Assembly (NCBI GenBank): GCA_002368175.1
Contig: AP018172.1
Coordinates: 5,087,001-5,151,000 of the forward strand
Direction of reading: 5' to 3'
DNA from: Calothrix sp. NIES-2098
GTDB lineage: Bacteria > Cyanobacteriota > Cyanobacteriia > Cyanobacteriales > Nostocaceae
Length of the DNA stretch: 64,000 nucleotides
Under the pieces are notes generated by a model, which was not told where the DNA came from, ran no database searches, and worked only from the letters and a program-made list of their open reading frames with translations. Below, piece by piece: positions 10,209 through 18,979 of this stretch. Both the position numbers and the translations under genes were made by a program. The stretch's first letter is position 1; each line of letters opens with the position of its first letter.

Positions 10209-10320
10209 GGCGTTGCAGAATAGTGAGATAAATTGAGGCAAGCAGGGGGTGCAGAGGAGGCAGAGGATGCAGAGGGCGCATTTGATAAATTATTAAATCA
10301 TCCCTTGAATCAGCAATGCC
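10209..10320 (+). mobile_element. MITE, long copy (112 bp), right of nifVZT
   Basis: It starts GGCGTTGCAGAAT and ends ATTCAGCAATGCC style (TTGAATCAGCAATGCC). It matches the 8277-8361 element in inverted orientation but carries about 27 extra bases of GCAGAGG-type tandem repeat in the middle. ATAAAAATT occurs on both sides (10199-10207 and 10321-10329), a likely target duplication. Non-coding. Confidence 0.72.
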
Positions 10321-10439
10321 ATAAAAATTGATATACCGAACAAACTTTCCAAATTAAGCATTGTGTTGTTGGGCAGCTTTGACAGCTATTTGCTCGCTTA
10401 TTATTAATTACATGGCGAGCGATAGAGGTTAGTAGTTTT

Positions 10440-10904
10440 TTGAAAGAAATAATAGAAAATGTCAAACAAACTATAGCGCAAAAAAGAATACTTTGGGCGC
10501 ATCCAATTGCACGAGAACTACAAAAATATCACTATACTTTGGCAATCAAATGGGCAGTAGAATGCATACACATATATTCATCCGAGATTAAATCGGACAA
10601 ACTCTCTAAGCTTAATAAATATATTGAGCAAACAATGTCAGAGCAAAATGTTTTAACTCCTTCACAGTGTGATGAAATTGCTCGAGAAATATGGTATTCG
10701 CCTGAGAGAGAAGACATACAAACTGCCATAGCTCGACTGTGGTGGGCTATCTCAGCTTTTAAAGATGGACAAGAGCTTGATGGAATAATAGAAACCACTA
10801 TGACTGTTGAATTATTATTACCCGATCTATGCGATCGCTCTCTATTAGATCGATACCTAGAAGCTGCTCTCAGAATTTATGAAGAATACCAATCACAAAA
10901 CTAG
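10440..10904 (+). CDS. Hypothetical protein, soluble and helical
   Basis: A 154-residue acidic protein I do not recognise. It has no signal peptide, membrane segment or metal motif, and looks helical throughout, with tryptophan-rich stretches (EIWYSPERED, IARLWWAISAFKDG). The start is a TTG with GAGG about 14 nt upstream; an ATG further in would remove conserved-looking sequence. It lies alone between the nifVZT/MITE end and the convergent ABC importer, 24 bp from the ATPase stop. No function is proposed. Confidence 0.65.
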   Translation: MKEIIENVKQTIAQKRILWAHPIARELQKYHYTLAIKWAVECIHIYSSEIKSDKLSKLNKYIEQTMSEQNVLTPSQCDEIAREIWYSPEREDIQTAIARLWWAISAFKDGQELDGIIETTMTVELLLPDLCDRSLLDRYLEAALRIYEEYQSQN

Positions 10905-10928
10905 GTGAGTGAATTCTATTGTGCGGTA

Positions 10929-12029
10929 TTAGTTCCTCACATTTAACATTTGCCTCTTGACTAAAGCATCGCCAGATTGAACATCAAACCAGTGAATATC
11001 TTCCGGGGGTAATGCCAATATAATATCTTCGCCACTCCAACTTTGGTCTGTTGCTAACAAAGCACGTACCGTAATTGCTTCAGTTTGCGAACCCTCCACC
11101 CTGACGCTAACCAAATAATGCATACCCAAGTTTTCTACTAAAAACACTCGCCCTTGGATAGTCTGGGTATCACCTGGTTGAGCAATGCGGACATTTTCTG
11201 GACGGATTCCCAGAACAATTTGCGGTGGTACAGTTGGGATATCTGGCAGACGGACTTGGAAGTCACCTAGTATGGCGTATCGTCCCTGACAAGGTAGAGT
11301 GAGTAAATTCATTTGCGGACTACCAACAAATCCAGCGACGAAGAGATTAGCTGGATGGTTATAGATGCGATCGGGTGAGTCAAGTTGCTGAACATAGCCA
11401 TCGTTGAGCAATGCAACTTTTGAGGAAAGTGTCATCGCTTCGGTTTGGTCGTGGGTGACGTAGACTACTGGGACTTTTTGGGCGGCAAAAATCTGCTTGA
11501 GGTCGGCGCGCACTCTTTCCCGTAGCAGTGCATCTAAGTTACTCAAAGGTTCATCTAATAAATACACATCGGCGTTGCGCACCAAAGCACGACCGACCGC
11601 AACCCGTTGGCGTTGACCGCCAGACATTTGACCGGGCTTGCGGTTGATTAATTCTCCTAATCCCAACACATCTGCCACTTCTGCGACGCGCCGTTTAATT
11701 TCTGCGGTTGGTACTTTTTTCAGCTTCAGTCCAGAAGCGAGGTTTTCGTACACTGTCATGTGGGGATAAAGTGCATAGCTTTGAAATACCATTGCAATAT
11801 TGCGATCGCTTGGTCGTTTATGAGTAACATCTACATCCCCAATTCTGATTTGACCGCGCGTAGGTTCTTCCAGACCTGCAATCATGCGTAGGACGGTAGA
11901 TTTACCACAGCCGGAAGGGCCAAGCAAAGTCAGAAACTCATTGTTATCTACAGTTAAGCTAACGTCTTTGACAGGGACGACTTTGGGATTATAGGTTTTA
12001 TTCAAATTTATGAGTTCGAGTTTAGCCAT
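10929..12029 (-). CDS. ABC importer ATPase, MalK/UgpC type
   Basis: ATPase of a carbohydrate (CUT1-family) importer. It carries Walker A GPSGCGKST, Q-loop VFQSYALYP, signature MSGGQRQRVAVGRAL, Walker B VYLLDEPLSNLDA and H-loop VTHDQTEA. The C-terminal OB-type domain (from about residue 240, with LGIRPENVRIA) is the usual MalK regulatory part. The product has 366 residues. It is the last gene of a four-gene operon and starts 5 bp after the upstream permease. The substrate cannot be read from the sequence; sugars or osmolytes such as trehalose, sucrose or glucosylglycerol are typical for cyanobacterial members. Confidence 0.92.
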   Translation of the reverse strand: MAKLELINLNKTYNPKVVPVKDVSLTVDNNEFLTLLGPSGCGKSTVLRMIAGLEEPTRGQIRIGDVDVTHKRPSDRNIAMVFQSYALYPHMTVYENLASGLKLKKVPTAEIKRRVAEVADVLGLGELINRKPGQMSGGQRQRVAVGRALVRNADVYLLDEPLSNLDALLRERVRADLKQIFAAQKVPVVYVTHDQTEAMTLSSKVALLNDGYVQQLDSPDRIYNHPANLFVAGFVGSPQMNLLTLPCQGRYAILGDFQVRLPDIPTVPPQIVLGIRPENVRIAQPGDTQTIQGRVFLVENLGMHYLVSVRVEGSQTEAITVRALLATDQSWSGEDIILALPPEDIHWFDVQSGDALVKRQMLNVRN

Positions 12030-12034
12030 TTTTC

Positions 12035-12919
12035 TTATCCTTTGACAGCGCCAGCGGTCAGACCTTGGACAATCCTGCGTTGAAACAACAAAACTAGTAA
12101 CACTAAGGGGACAGTCCCCACGACAGTTGCAGCAGCGATGGGGCCGTAGGGAATTTCATATACTGATGCACCACCCAATTGAGCAGCCGCTACGGGAATT
12201 GTTTTCAATTCTTCACGAGTCATAAATGTGAGCGCGAAGATAAACTCGTTCCAAGCGAAAATAAAGGTGAGAATTCCCGTAGTCACCAAAGCGGGAAGAG
12301 TCATAGGTAGGACGATTTGCCACAGTAATTGAAAGGTGTTGTAGCCATCGACCCTGGCGGAATCTTCTAAGTCTTTGGGTAATTGCTCGAAAAAGCTTCT
12401 CAGCACTAAAATTGTTAGCGGTAAATTAATTGCAGTGTAGGGAATAATCAGCGCCAAATAATTGTTACCCAGTCTCAGCGCTTGGATAATTTCTAACAGT
12501 CCCAAGAACAACAAAATTCCCGGAAATAAAGTCACGATCAGAATGCTAGCGAGGATAATTCTTCCACCCCAAGGACGTAACCTTGCCAAAGCATAAGCCG
12601 CAGGTGCGCCAATTGCTAAAGCTAAAGCTGTAGAAGTAATCGATACAACAGCACTGTTGAAGATGTAGCGCCAAAACGGCCGACGAGTAAATAATTCAAT
12701 GTAGTGATTGAAAGTAAATCGCGTCGGAAAATAAACAGTAGGAACGGCGGCAATATCTTCGTTAACTTTAAACGAGGTTAGCAATTGCCATAAGGCTGGC
12801 GCTAGGCTGAATAGTACTACTAATGCAACTGCTATGGGTAGCAAGATTTTTTTCCAAGAAAACTTACTTTCTCCTGTTGGTTTTGGAGTCGTGGGAACTG
12901 CTTGGGGAGTTACACTCAT
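12035..12919 (-). CDS. ABC sugar importer permease, MalG type
   Basis: Inner-membrane permease of 294 residues with six predicted membrane segments. The EAA loop reads DSARVDGYNTFQLLWQIVLP, the contact site for the ATPase. The N-terminus has a short Pro/Thr-rich cytoplasmic leader before the first membrane helix (ILLPIAVALVVLFSLAP). It lies 3 bp after the other permease and 5 bp before the ATPase gene, as in CUT1 operons. Confidence 0.92.
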   Translation of the reverse strand: MSVTPQAVPTTPKPTGESKFSWKKILLPIAVALVVLFSLAPALWQLLTSFKVNEDIAAVPTVYFPTRFTFNHYIELFTRRPFWRYIFNSAVVSITSTALALAIGAPAAYALARLRPWGGRIILASILIVTLFPGILLFLGLLEIIQALRLGNNYLALIIPYTAINLPLTILVLRSFFEQLPKDLEDSARVDGYNTFQLLWQIVLPMTLPALVTTGILTFIFAWNEFIFALTFMTREELKTIPVAAAQLGGASVYEIPYGPIAAATVVGTVPLVLLVLLFQRRIVQGLTAGAVKG

Positions 12920-12922
12920 GAG

Positions 12923-13828
12923 TTAAATGGCTCCTGATTTGGCACGAGATTTTTTTAGCAAGAAACTAGCGATCGCCACCGCAGCAATTAATATTAAAAA
13001 TGTCACTACTACTAAAGCTGCTCCATAACCAAAATCTAAGTAGCGCATCACTGTAGAGTAGATGTACAGCGACACCACTTCCGTAGCGCCACCAGGGCCA
13101 CCCCCAGTCATTACAGCAATCAAGTCAAAAATTCCGAAAGCTTGAGCAAATCGAAATAACACTGCAATTAAGATTTGCGGTAGCAGCAGTGGCAGGGTAA
13201 TATTGCGGAATTGTTGCCAAGCATTTGCCCCATCAACTGAGTAAGCTTCATAAAGGTCTTGTGATATCGACTGCAACCCAGCTAGCAGCAAGATACTAAT
13301 AAAAGGCGTAGTTTTCCAAACATCAGCAAAAATTACTGCGATCGTTGCCAGCGTTGGATCTCCTAACCAGTTAATTCCCGTTTTAATCAGTCCCAGCCGC
13401 AGCAGAATATCGTTGACAACGCCAAACTGGTCGTTAAAAATCCAAGCCCATGCCAAACCAATCAAAGCCGTCGGCAACGCCCAAGGTAGAATGGCGGTTG
13501 TACGCACGATACCCCGACCAAAAAATGCCTGATTGAGAACCAGAGCAATACCCAGCCCTAGCAGTAGTTCTAAAATTACTGATGATGTTGTGAACACCGT
13601 CGTCGCCCATAAACTCTGCCAAAAGCGACCATCACCCGCCATCCGCACGTAATTATCCAAACCAGAGAATACGGGTTGTAACTCTGTACCCAGATTCCTC
13701 GTAAATACACTTAACCAGAATGCTCGTAAAATCGGGTAAGCAAATACAAACAACAGCAGCAGTAACGCTGGCGTGAGTAATATCCAAGCTGTCCTTTGTT
13801 CCCGACTTCGGAGTGTAAAATTAGTCAT
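12923..13828 (-). CDS. ABC sugar importer permease, MalF type
   Basis: Inner-membrane permease of 301 residues. The first helix is ILLTPALLLLLFVFAYPILRA, and the EAA loop is EAYSVDGANAWQQFRNITLP. It pairs with the MalG-type permease to form the channel. The start is an ATG inside a TCATTTGT-type repeat (13822-13850). A 178-bp repeat-filled gap separates it from the binding-protein gene upstream. Confidence 0.92.
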   Translation of the reverse strand: MTNFTLRSREQRTAWILLTPALLLLLFVFAYPILRAFWLSVFTRNLGTELQPVFSGLDNYVRMAGDGRFWQSLWATTVFTTSSVILELLLGLGIALVLNQAFFGRGIVRTTAILPWALPTALIGLAWAWIFNDQFGVVNDILLRLGLIKTGINWLGDPTLATIAVIFADVWKTTPFISILLLAGLQSISQDLYEAYSVDGANAWQQFRNITLPLLLPQILIAVLFRFAQAFGIFDLIAVMTGGGPGGATEVVSLYIYSTVMRYLDFGYGAALVVVTFLILIAAVAIASFLLKKSRAKSGAI

Positions 13829-13899
13829 TTGTTATTAGTCATTTGTCATTGGTTAATGGGCATGGGAAATAAGGCAATATTCATTTGTTATTTATCATT

Positions 13900-13962
13900 T
13901 CTCCCTTCGGGTTCGCCAGTCGCCTGCGGAGGGAAACCCTCCCGCAGCGCTGGTCTCACCTT
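13900..13962. repeat. GC-rich hairpin repeat between importer genes
   Basis: CCAGTCGCCTGCGGAGGG and CCCTCCCGCAGCGCTGG form a long stem around AAA (about 13915-13955). It lies in the gap between the binding-protein and permease genes. It may act as a stem that lowers downstream expression, but it looks like a dispersed cyanobacterial repeat. Confidence 0.5.
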
Positions 13963-13966
13963 GTCC

Positions 13967-14002
13967 CCCCACACTCCCCACACTCCCCACACTCCCCACA
14001 CT
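13967..14002. repeat. Four tandem copies of CCCCACACT
   Basis: Four exact 9-bp units at 13967, 13976, 13985 and 13994, ending 5 bp before the binding-protein stop codon (minus strand). The same nonamer, in the opposite orientation and with one variable base, is repeated four times at 30410-30445. Confidence 0.85.
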
Positions 14003-14006
14003 CTCC

Positions 14007-15326
14007 TCATCCTCTCCTCCCCGCTTCTAACAGTCGGCGCGTTTCCGCAGCAGCAGCTTGCATGGCGCGTTCGGGATTCATGCGACCGGATAGGGCGGCA
14101 CTGAGATAACGCTGCAAAATATCTGAGGTTTGAGCGTATTGGGCAATGGGTGGACGTAAAACTGCGTTGTCTACGGCCTCCAGTAATTTGGGATAGTGAG
14201 GATATTTGGCAACAATCTCTGGGTCTGTAAATAGTTCCCGGCGGCTGGGCACATAACCTGCGGTCAAAATGAAGCGGCGCTGTGCTTCGCGACTGGTAAA
14301 GTACTGAATTGCTTTCCAAGCTTCTTCGGGATGTCTAGAAGATTTGGCAATTCCTAAACCCCAGCCGCCTAGACAAGCTGCTCCCGTTTGACCAGGAGCG
14401 TGAACCATCGGTTGAATGCCAATTTTGCCTCGGATTGGCGAATTTTCTGCTTGGGCTAAAGGCCATGCATAAGGCCAGCTGCGAAGAAATGCTACTTGAC
14501 CGCTTTGAAATAAGCGCCGGGTATCTTCTTCTTGATAAGTTGTAACTCCGGGAGGTGAAACGCCTTGGTTAACGGTATTCCGCAGAAACTCAATGGCTTT
14601 TATTGTTTCTGGTCGATCTAGTCCAACTTCTAGGGTGTCGGGATTCACCCAGAAACCACCAAAACCATCGAGGACTTCCACAAACATCGCCACGAGTCCT
14701 TCATATTGGCGACCCTGCCAAACATAGCCCCAATTCACCTTGTCTTTCTGCTGCAATGTTTGGGAAATTTGCATCAAATCTTGAAAGGTTTGCGGCGGTT
14801 TCAATCCTGCTTGTTTAATTAAATCTTCTCGGTAGTAGAGCATTCCTACATCGGAACGCACTGGCAGGCGATATAGCTTATCCTGATAACGCCCCCCTTC
14901 TACATCTTTGGGCGAAAATGCTGCCAACTCTTCCTTGGAAACGCGATCGCCCAGAGGTAGCAACCATCCAGCAGCAGCAAATTTGGATGTCCAAATCACA
15001 TCCATATTAATCAGGTCATAAGGGGATTCACCCAAAATAAAAGATGAAGTATATAAGTCTTCAAGCAAATTTGTGGCATTCGGCCCTTCAACCAGATTAA
15101 TACGAATGCCTGGGTTTTCCGCCTCGAAGTCTCTAATTAAACCCTGTCTCCAAGGTTGGGCATCAGGGGCAGTCATTAAAATATTCAGGGTGACAGGTTG
15201 CTGCGAAAGCGCTATCCAACTGAACAATACGATGCCCAACAGACTTGCTAGAAAAACTCCTATATGCAAAAAACTTTGTTTTTGAATGAATTTTTGCAGC
15301 TTGTTTATTGGCTTGCGGTACAACAT
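14007..15326 (-). CDS. Extracellular sugar/osmolyte-binding protein of ABC importer
   Basis: Family-1 solute-binding protein of 439 residues. It is held in the membrane by an uncleaved-looking N-terminal helix (FLHIGVFLASLLGIVLFSWIAL) with no obvious lipobox. The body begins VTLNILMTAPDAQPW and contains the YDLINMDVIWTSKFAAAGWL hinge region typical of trehalose/maltose-type binders. I took the ATG at 15326; a TTG two codons upstream is possible. It is the first gene of the importer operon. Its C-terminus (EAGRRG) ends at the edge of a tandem repeat. The ligand is not known. Confidence 0.88.
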   Translation of the reverse strand: MLYRKPINKLQKFIQKQSFLHIGVFLASLLGIVLFSWIALSQQPVTLNILMTAPDAQPWRQGLIRDFEAENPGIRINLVEGPNATNLLEDLYTSSFILGESPYDLINMDVIWTSKFAAAGWLLPLGDRVSKEELAAFSPKDVEGGRYQDKLYRLPVRSDVGMLYYREDLIKQAGLKPPQTFQDLMQISQTLQQKDKVNWGYVWQGRQYEGLVAMFVEVLDGFGGFWVNPDTLEVGLDRPETIKAIEFLRNTVNQGVSPPGVTTYQEEDTRRLFQSGQVAFLRSWPYAWPLAQAENSPIRGKIGIQPMVHAPGQTGAACLGGWGLGIAKSSRHPEEAWKAIQYFTSREAQRRFILTAGYVPSRRELFTDPEIVAKYPHYPKLLEAVDNAVLRPPIAQYAQTSDILQRYLSAALSGRMNPERAMQAAAAETRRLLEAGRRG

Positions 15327-15763
15327 TATCAATGTAGCGATCGCTCGACTTAATAATTAGGAAATAAAAACACCGAATACCTTGAAAAAGGTTTCTTTTG
15401 TGTCACCTGTTAACGAAATGCTTAAACAATGAATGAAAAAGTTTAATAAACTTAAATTTTCTTAGCTTAAAAATTGTAGCTTCATTGCAAATAAGCATCA
15501 GATTTTGGTAACAACTCAAAAATATCTAGCAGTTTCTTCATTTTTGAAGGAACTGTTGACTAAGACAGTTAAAATCTACTGCCATTAATGTAAATTAATT
15601 TCTTTTTAATTAACTAAGCAACTTTCTAAAGATAGAAAAAGCCATAATAAATGGCTTCCTCAACTTGTAAAAGATTGTTAGTGCTGAAAAGTTTAATATT
15701 TATTATTTTTTATATTTAACTAACGCTTTTTATGCTTTGGGTTAGTAGGTTTTATTTGTATAG
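15327..15763. other. AT-rich non-coding stretch
   Basis: About 440 bp upstream of the importer operon. I see no gene, RNA or clear repeat here. It presumably holds the operon promoter, which I could not pick out. Confidence 0.4.
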
Positions 15764-15782
15764 TGGCGGTTTTTCACCGCCT
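15764..15782 (-). terminator. Hairpin terminator-like element after the 72-residue gene
   Basis: GGCGGT and ACCGCC form a 6-bp GC stem with a short loop (GGCGGTTTTTCACCGCC), 17 bp past the stop of the gene at 15799-16017. Only a weak T-tract follows, so termination is likely but not certain. Confidence 0.45.
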
Positions 15783-15798
15783 TAACTCAGTAGTATTT

Positions 15799-16017
15799 CT
15801 ACTCTTTAGTGAAGCCGATAAGTTCATCAGTTGGTTCATCCAGCATTTCCGGTACTAACGCTGGGTTGGATCTGCGTTCTTCTGCGGATTGTTCTCGGAT
15901 GACATCGTCCATTTTTGGAGGATGTTTAATTTTGTCTAGTACCTCTGGACTTAATTGTGATGCATCACCTTCTGGATTCATCTTTTCGGCTTGACTAGGA
16001 ACAGTTTCTTTATTCAT
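15799..16017 (-). CDS. Small acidic hypothetical protein
   Basis: A 72-residue hydrophilic, probably disordered protein, rich in Glu, Pro and Ser, with no cysteine or membrane segment. The start ATG follows AGGGGAAA at good spacing, and codon use fits a real gene. The repeated short segments (SPEVLDK, NPALVPEMLDE) do not match a family I can name. It stands alone, divergent from the ClC gene. Confidence 0.65.
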   Translation of the reverse strand: MNKETVPSQAEKMNPEGDASQLSPEVLDKIKHPPKMDDVIREQSAEERRSNPALVPEMLDEPTDELIGFTKE

Positions 16018-16190
16018 GACTATTTCCCCTAACTTCTACGCCAAGCTTAGATTTTCTACTTGCAAGGCACACACTATCTAGAGGCTTAAATACTTCTGAT
16101 AAGGACTGGAGATGATTTAGCTAGCCAATAACCTCTACTATAGAAAATGTAAATATTCTGTAACTTTCGTTTCAAAACAGGAAATCAGCA

Positions 16191-17486
16191 GTGCTACCGA
16201 ATAAGCCTCCAGCTAGCAACCAAACTCAACGTTGGACACTTTCTCAACTTTTTGGCTTGGCAAAGCGACATCCTTTGATGATTTCCCGCTGGGTTTTATG
16301 CTGGGCTGCTGTAGGGACTGTTAGCGGTTTGTTTGCTGGTTTGTATTGGAATGTTCTAGAACTGCTGGTTCATGGCTTGCAAAAATTTCAGGGTGCGAGT
16401 CTGCTTTTTGTCATGCCACTATGCGGTTTATTAATTGGGTTAGCGATTCATTTTCTGGGGAATCCAGGCGAAATTGCTGCGATAGTTGATAACATTCACT
16501 TTCGCAACGGACGGCTGGATACTCGGAAAAATCCCTCAATGATTATCTCTTCTTTAGTCAGCATCTCAGCTGGCGGTAGTGCGGGGCCAGAAGCACCACT
16601 AGTACAAGTAACTGGTTCCTTTGGTACTTGGGTAGCCGATCGCTTAAAACTCCAAGGAGAAGATCTCAGATCTATGAGTTTAGCAGCGATGGCGGCTGGC
16701 TTCACTGCTTTATTTGGCTCGCCGCTTGGGGGTGCGATGTTTGCCCTAGAGATTTTACACCACCAGCATATTGTGGAATATTACGAAGCTTTGATGCCTG
16801 CGATTGTTTCGAGTTGCGCTAGTTATTTGGTGTTTGCAGCAATTACACGTTTAGGAATTGCACCGACTTGGAATTTTCCGCAATACAACTTGGTAAATAT
16901 TGATGATTTTGCTTTGGCGATCGCCTTTGGTATTCTAGGGGCGGTAGCAGGATGGATTTTTATCGGCATTTTTCGCAGTTGCGATCGCTTATTTTCTCAT
17001 ATCCCCGGGCCTATCTATGTGCGCACCACAATTGCAGGCTTAGGATTGGGCAGTTTAGCAGCTGTTTTGCCGCTAACCCGTTATTTTGGTCATGAAGAAT
17101 TGGAATCTGTCGTTACTACTAACTTTTCTGCTATTTTTCTTTTGCTGCTAGCTTTGGGTAAAATGGCTGCAATCAGCATGACTGTCACAGGTGGTTGGCG
17201 TGGTGGATTTATCATCCCCTTATTTTTTACTGGTGCTTGTGTAGGTAAAGCAGTAGCAATCTTAATTCCAGGAGTCAATCCCGCCTTAGCAATGATTTCT
17301 ACAATGGCTGCTATTAATGCAGCCGTGACGCGCACACCAATTAGCACCACTTTACTATTATCAAAACTAACTAACTTCAGTCCCTTCACACCCATACTCT
17401 TTGCAAGTTTGATGGGATTTTTCTTCGCGCCTAAAGTGCCTTTGATTGCATCTCAACTTAAGAATCAAACAGAAGCGGTTCATTAA
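16191..17486 (+). CDS. ClC-family chloride channel/transporter, atypical selectivity motifs
   Basis: Integral membrane protein of 431 residues with about ten hydrophobic segments and no C-terminal CBS domains. The third anion motif GGFIIP (from GGWRGGFIIPLFF) fits ClC GxFxP. The first motif, usually GSGIP, is GNPGE here. The second, usually GREGP, is GSAGPEAPLV (129-138), with alanine at the place of the gating/proton glutamate. That predicts a channel-like or uncoupled protein, although E134 two residues on might substitute. It starts with GTG preceded by AGGAAA. Confidence 0.85.
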   Translation: MLPNKPPASNQTQRWTLSQLFGLAKRHPLMISRWVLCWAAVGTVSGLFAGLYWNVLELLVHGLQKFQGASLLFVMPLCGLLIGLAIHFLGNPGEIAAIVDNIHFRNGRLDTRKNPSMIISSLVSISAGGSAGPEAPLVQVTGSFGTWVADRLKLQGEDLRSMSLAAMAAGFTALFGSPLGGAMFALEILHHQHIVEYYEALMPAIVSSCASYLVFAAITRLGIAPTWNFPQYNLVNIDDFALAIAFGILGAVAGWIFIGIFRSCDRLFSHIPGPIYVRTTIAGLGLGSLAAVLPLTRYFGHEELESVVTTNFSAIFLLLLALGKMAAISMTVTGGWRGGFIIPLFFTGACVGKAVAILIPGVNPALAMISTMAAINAAVTRTPISTTLLLSKLTNFSPFTPILFASLMGFFFAPKVPLIASQLKNQTEAVH

Positions 17487-17530
17487 GCAATACAGTTCTA
17501 GAAAAAAATGAGACAGATGCGTAGGTTGGG

Positions 17531-17576
17531 GAGCCACTTGCGTGGGCGGCTTTGCCGACTTGAGCAAAGTGGCGTT
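17531..17576. repeat. Interspersed hairpin repeat, GCCACTT...AAGTGGC family
   Basis: A palindromic unit whose reverse complement reads ACGCCACTTTGCTCAAGTCGG followed by a GC-rich arm and GCAAGTGGCTCC. Related copies lie at 30485-30634 and 39678-39724. It sits between the convergent ClC and ABC-2 permease genes. Confidence 0.65.
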
Positions 17577-17784
17577 TGAAAGAAGTGAAACCCTACAATT
17601 ACAAGACTTTGGAGTGTTGGGTTTCACTACAATTATTCTTACTGCTTGTTTCAGTCCCCTTAAGGGGTAAGTAATTGTAGAAACTGCTCGGTTCTGAAAC
17701 AGTGTTTTTTCGCTTGAGTAGGCAGGCTTTGTTCGTTTAGCAATAGCTTTCTAGGGTATTGATTAAAAAAGTGGGATGCTCCTA

Positions 17785-18654
17785 TTAAGAACTAACTCTT
17801 TCAACCACAAAAGGCATAGCTAAACGGAAGGCAACCCAGGTTATTAATAATCCTACTAAAGTAATTGCACTTACTAACCAAAAACGATAAGGATATGAGA
17901 TTACGTCTGTTGTGGCTAACTCTCGCGCTGTTACTAATAAAGGGGTGACGGGATTAAGCTGTACTAAAAACCCAAATATTCCTTGTTTTGGTACTGGGTA
18001 AACTACGGGAGTTAAGAATAACCAAAAGCCTGTTATTAAACTGAGTCCTCTAGATATATCTTGATATAAGACTCCAAATGGTGCTAATAAAATACCGAAA
18101 AATATTCCCAGTAAAACTAAATTAATTATGGCTACAGGTGCGAGAATGGCTGTCCAAGTTACAGAGATTTGAAACCAGAGAAAAAATGCCACGATCAAAA
18201 TTAGCTTGATACCAAAGTTAAAAAATACCTCGCCTATTTTTGCTAAAATCAGCGCTTCTCTGGGAAAGTTGACTCTTGCTAACATCGGTTTTGCTAAGAT
18301 AACAGCTTGCACTGGCCCATTTAAAGCTTCGACAAAGGTTTGCCATAATGCAGTGCTGAACATCACATAAGCGGGATAAGGTAAATCTGTCGCTTGAATA
18401 TTAATGACATTAGCATCATGAGCGAGGGTAAAGCCCAATGCCATAATTATTGGTGGTAAAAAAGCCCAGGCTATTCCTAAAAAAGATTGACGATATTGGG
18501 CGCTAATATCTCGCACCATTAGCCGCCAAGCAAGTTCGCGAGAAGCTAGCAAGTCTCGCCACATTTGTTTACCCAATTTTAGGGGATGTCTCAATCTACT
18601 TTCGGGTGTATAAATAACTTCCGGTAGCTGAGAATTTAAACGCTGCTGCTTCAT
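17785..18654 (-). CDS. ABC-2 type polysaccharide/glycan export permease
   Basis: Membrane subunit (289 residues, six predicted helices) of a Wzm/TagG/KpsM-type exporter. The cytoplasmic N-terminus ends in RDISAQYRQSFLGIAWAFLPP, the conserved start of the family. The late segment TPVVYPVP...LNPVTPLLVTARE is also typical. Such permeases need an ATPase (Wzt/TagH), usually the next gene, but none lies next to it here. The two nearby glycosyltransferases fit a cell-surface glycan role. Confidence 0.85.
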   Translation of the reverse strand: MKQQRLNSQLPEVIYTPESRLRHPLKLGKQMWRDLLASRELAWRLMVRDISAQYRQSFLGIAWAFLPPIIMALGFTLAHDANVINIQATDLPYPAYVMFSTALWQTFVEALNGPVQAVILAKPMLARVNFPREALILAKIGEVFFNFGIKLILIVAFFLWFQISVTWTAILAPVAIINLVLLGIFFGILLAPFGVLYQDISRGLSLITGFWLFLTPVVYPVPKQGIFGFLVQLNPVTPLLVTARELATTDVISYPYRFWLVSAITLVGLLITWVAFRLAMPFVVERVSS

Positions 18655-18979
18655 TATTTCTCGCTGTTACATCATATATATCCAAAGACGTAGGGTGGGC
18701 AACGCCAACCCTACAGATAATTTCTCACCGTGACATAAGACGATCCGAAGTATAAATACTAGGTGCGTGTACTTTAGTTTGGAGATGTAGGCATCAACTA
18801 GTTTATAAGCTCTGAGGGTCTGAATGTCTAACTGACTGCGTTCTTCAAATTCAATGCAGCGTTTAAATTAGTTTAGGAAAGATTGTGGCTTATTTAATAC
18901 ATACGCATAATTTATGGCATCATAAAATCCGAAGGTGAACAAACCTGTATTTAAAGCAATATGAAATTGAGGTAGTGGT
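18655..18979. other. Intergenic region with TAGGGTGGGCA palindrome
   Basis: About 325 bp between divergent genes. The only clear structure is a hairpin at 18690-18714 (GTAGGGTGGGCA / GCCAACCCTAC). It is related to a perfect copy at 28388-28410 and to a shorter one at 25491. No gene is visible. Confidence 0.5.

Noticed and set aside
13885..14319. Open frames over the importer gap and 3' end of the binding-protein gene
   Set aside because: They translate tandem repeats and the antisense of a confident gene.
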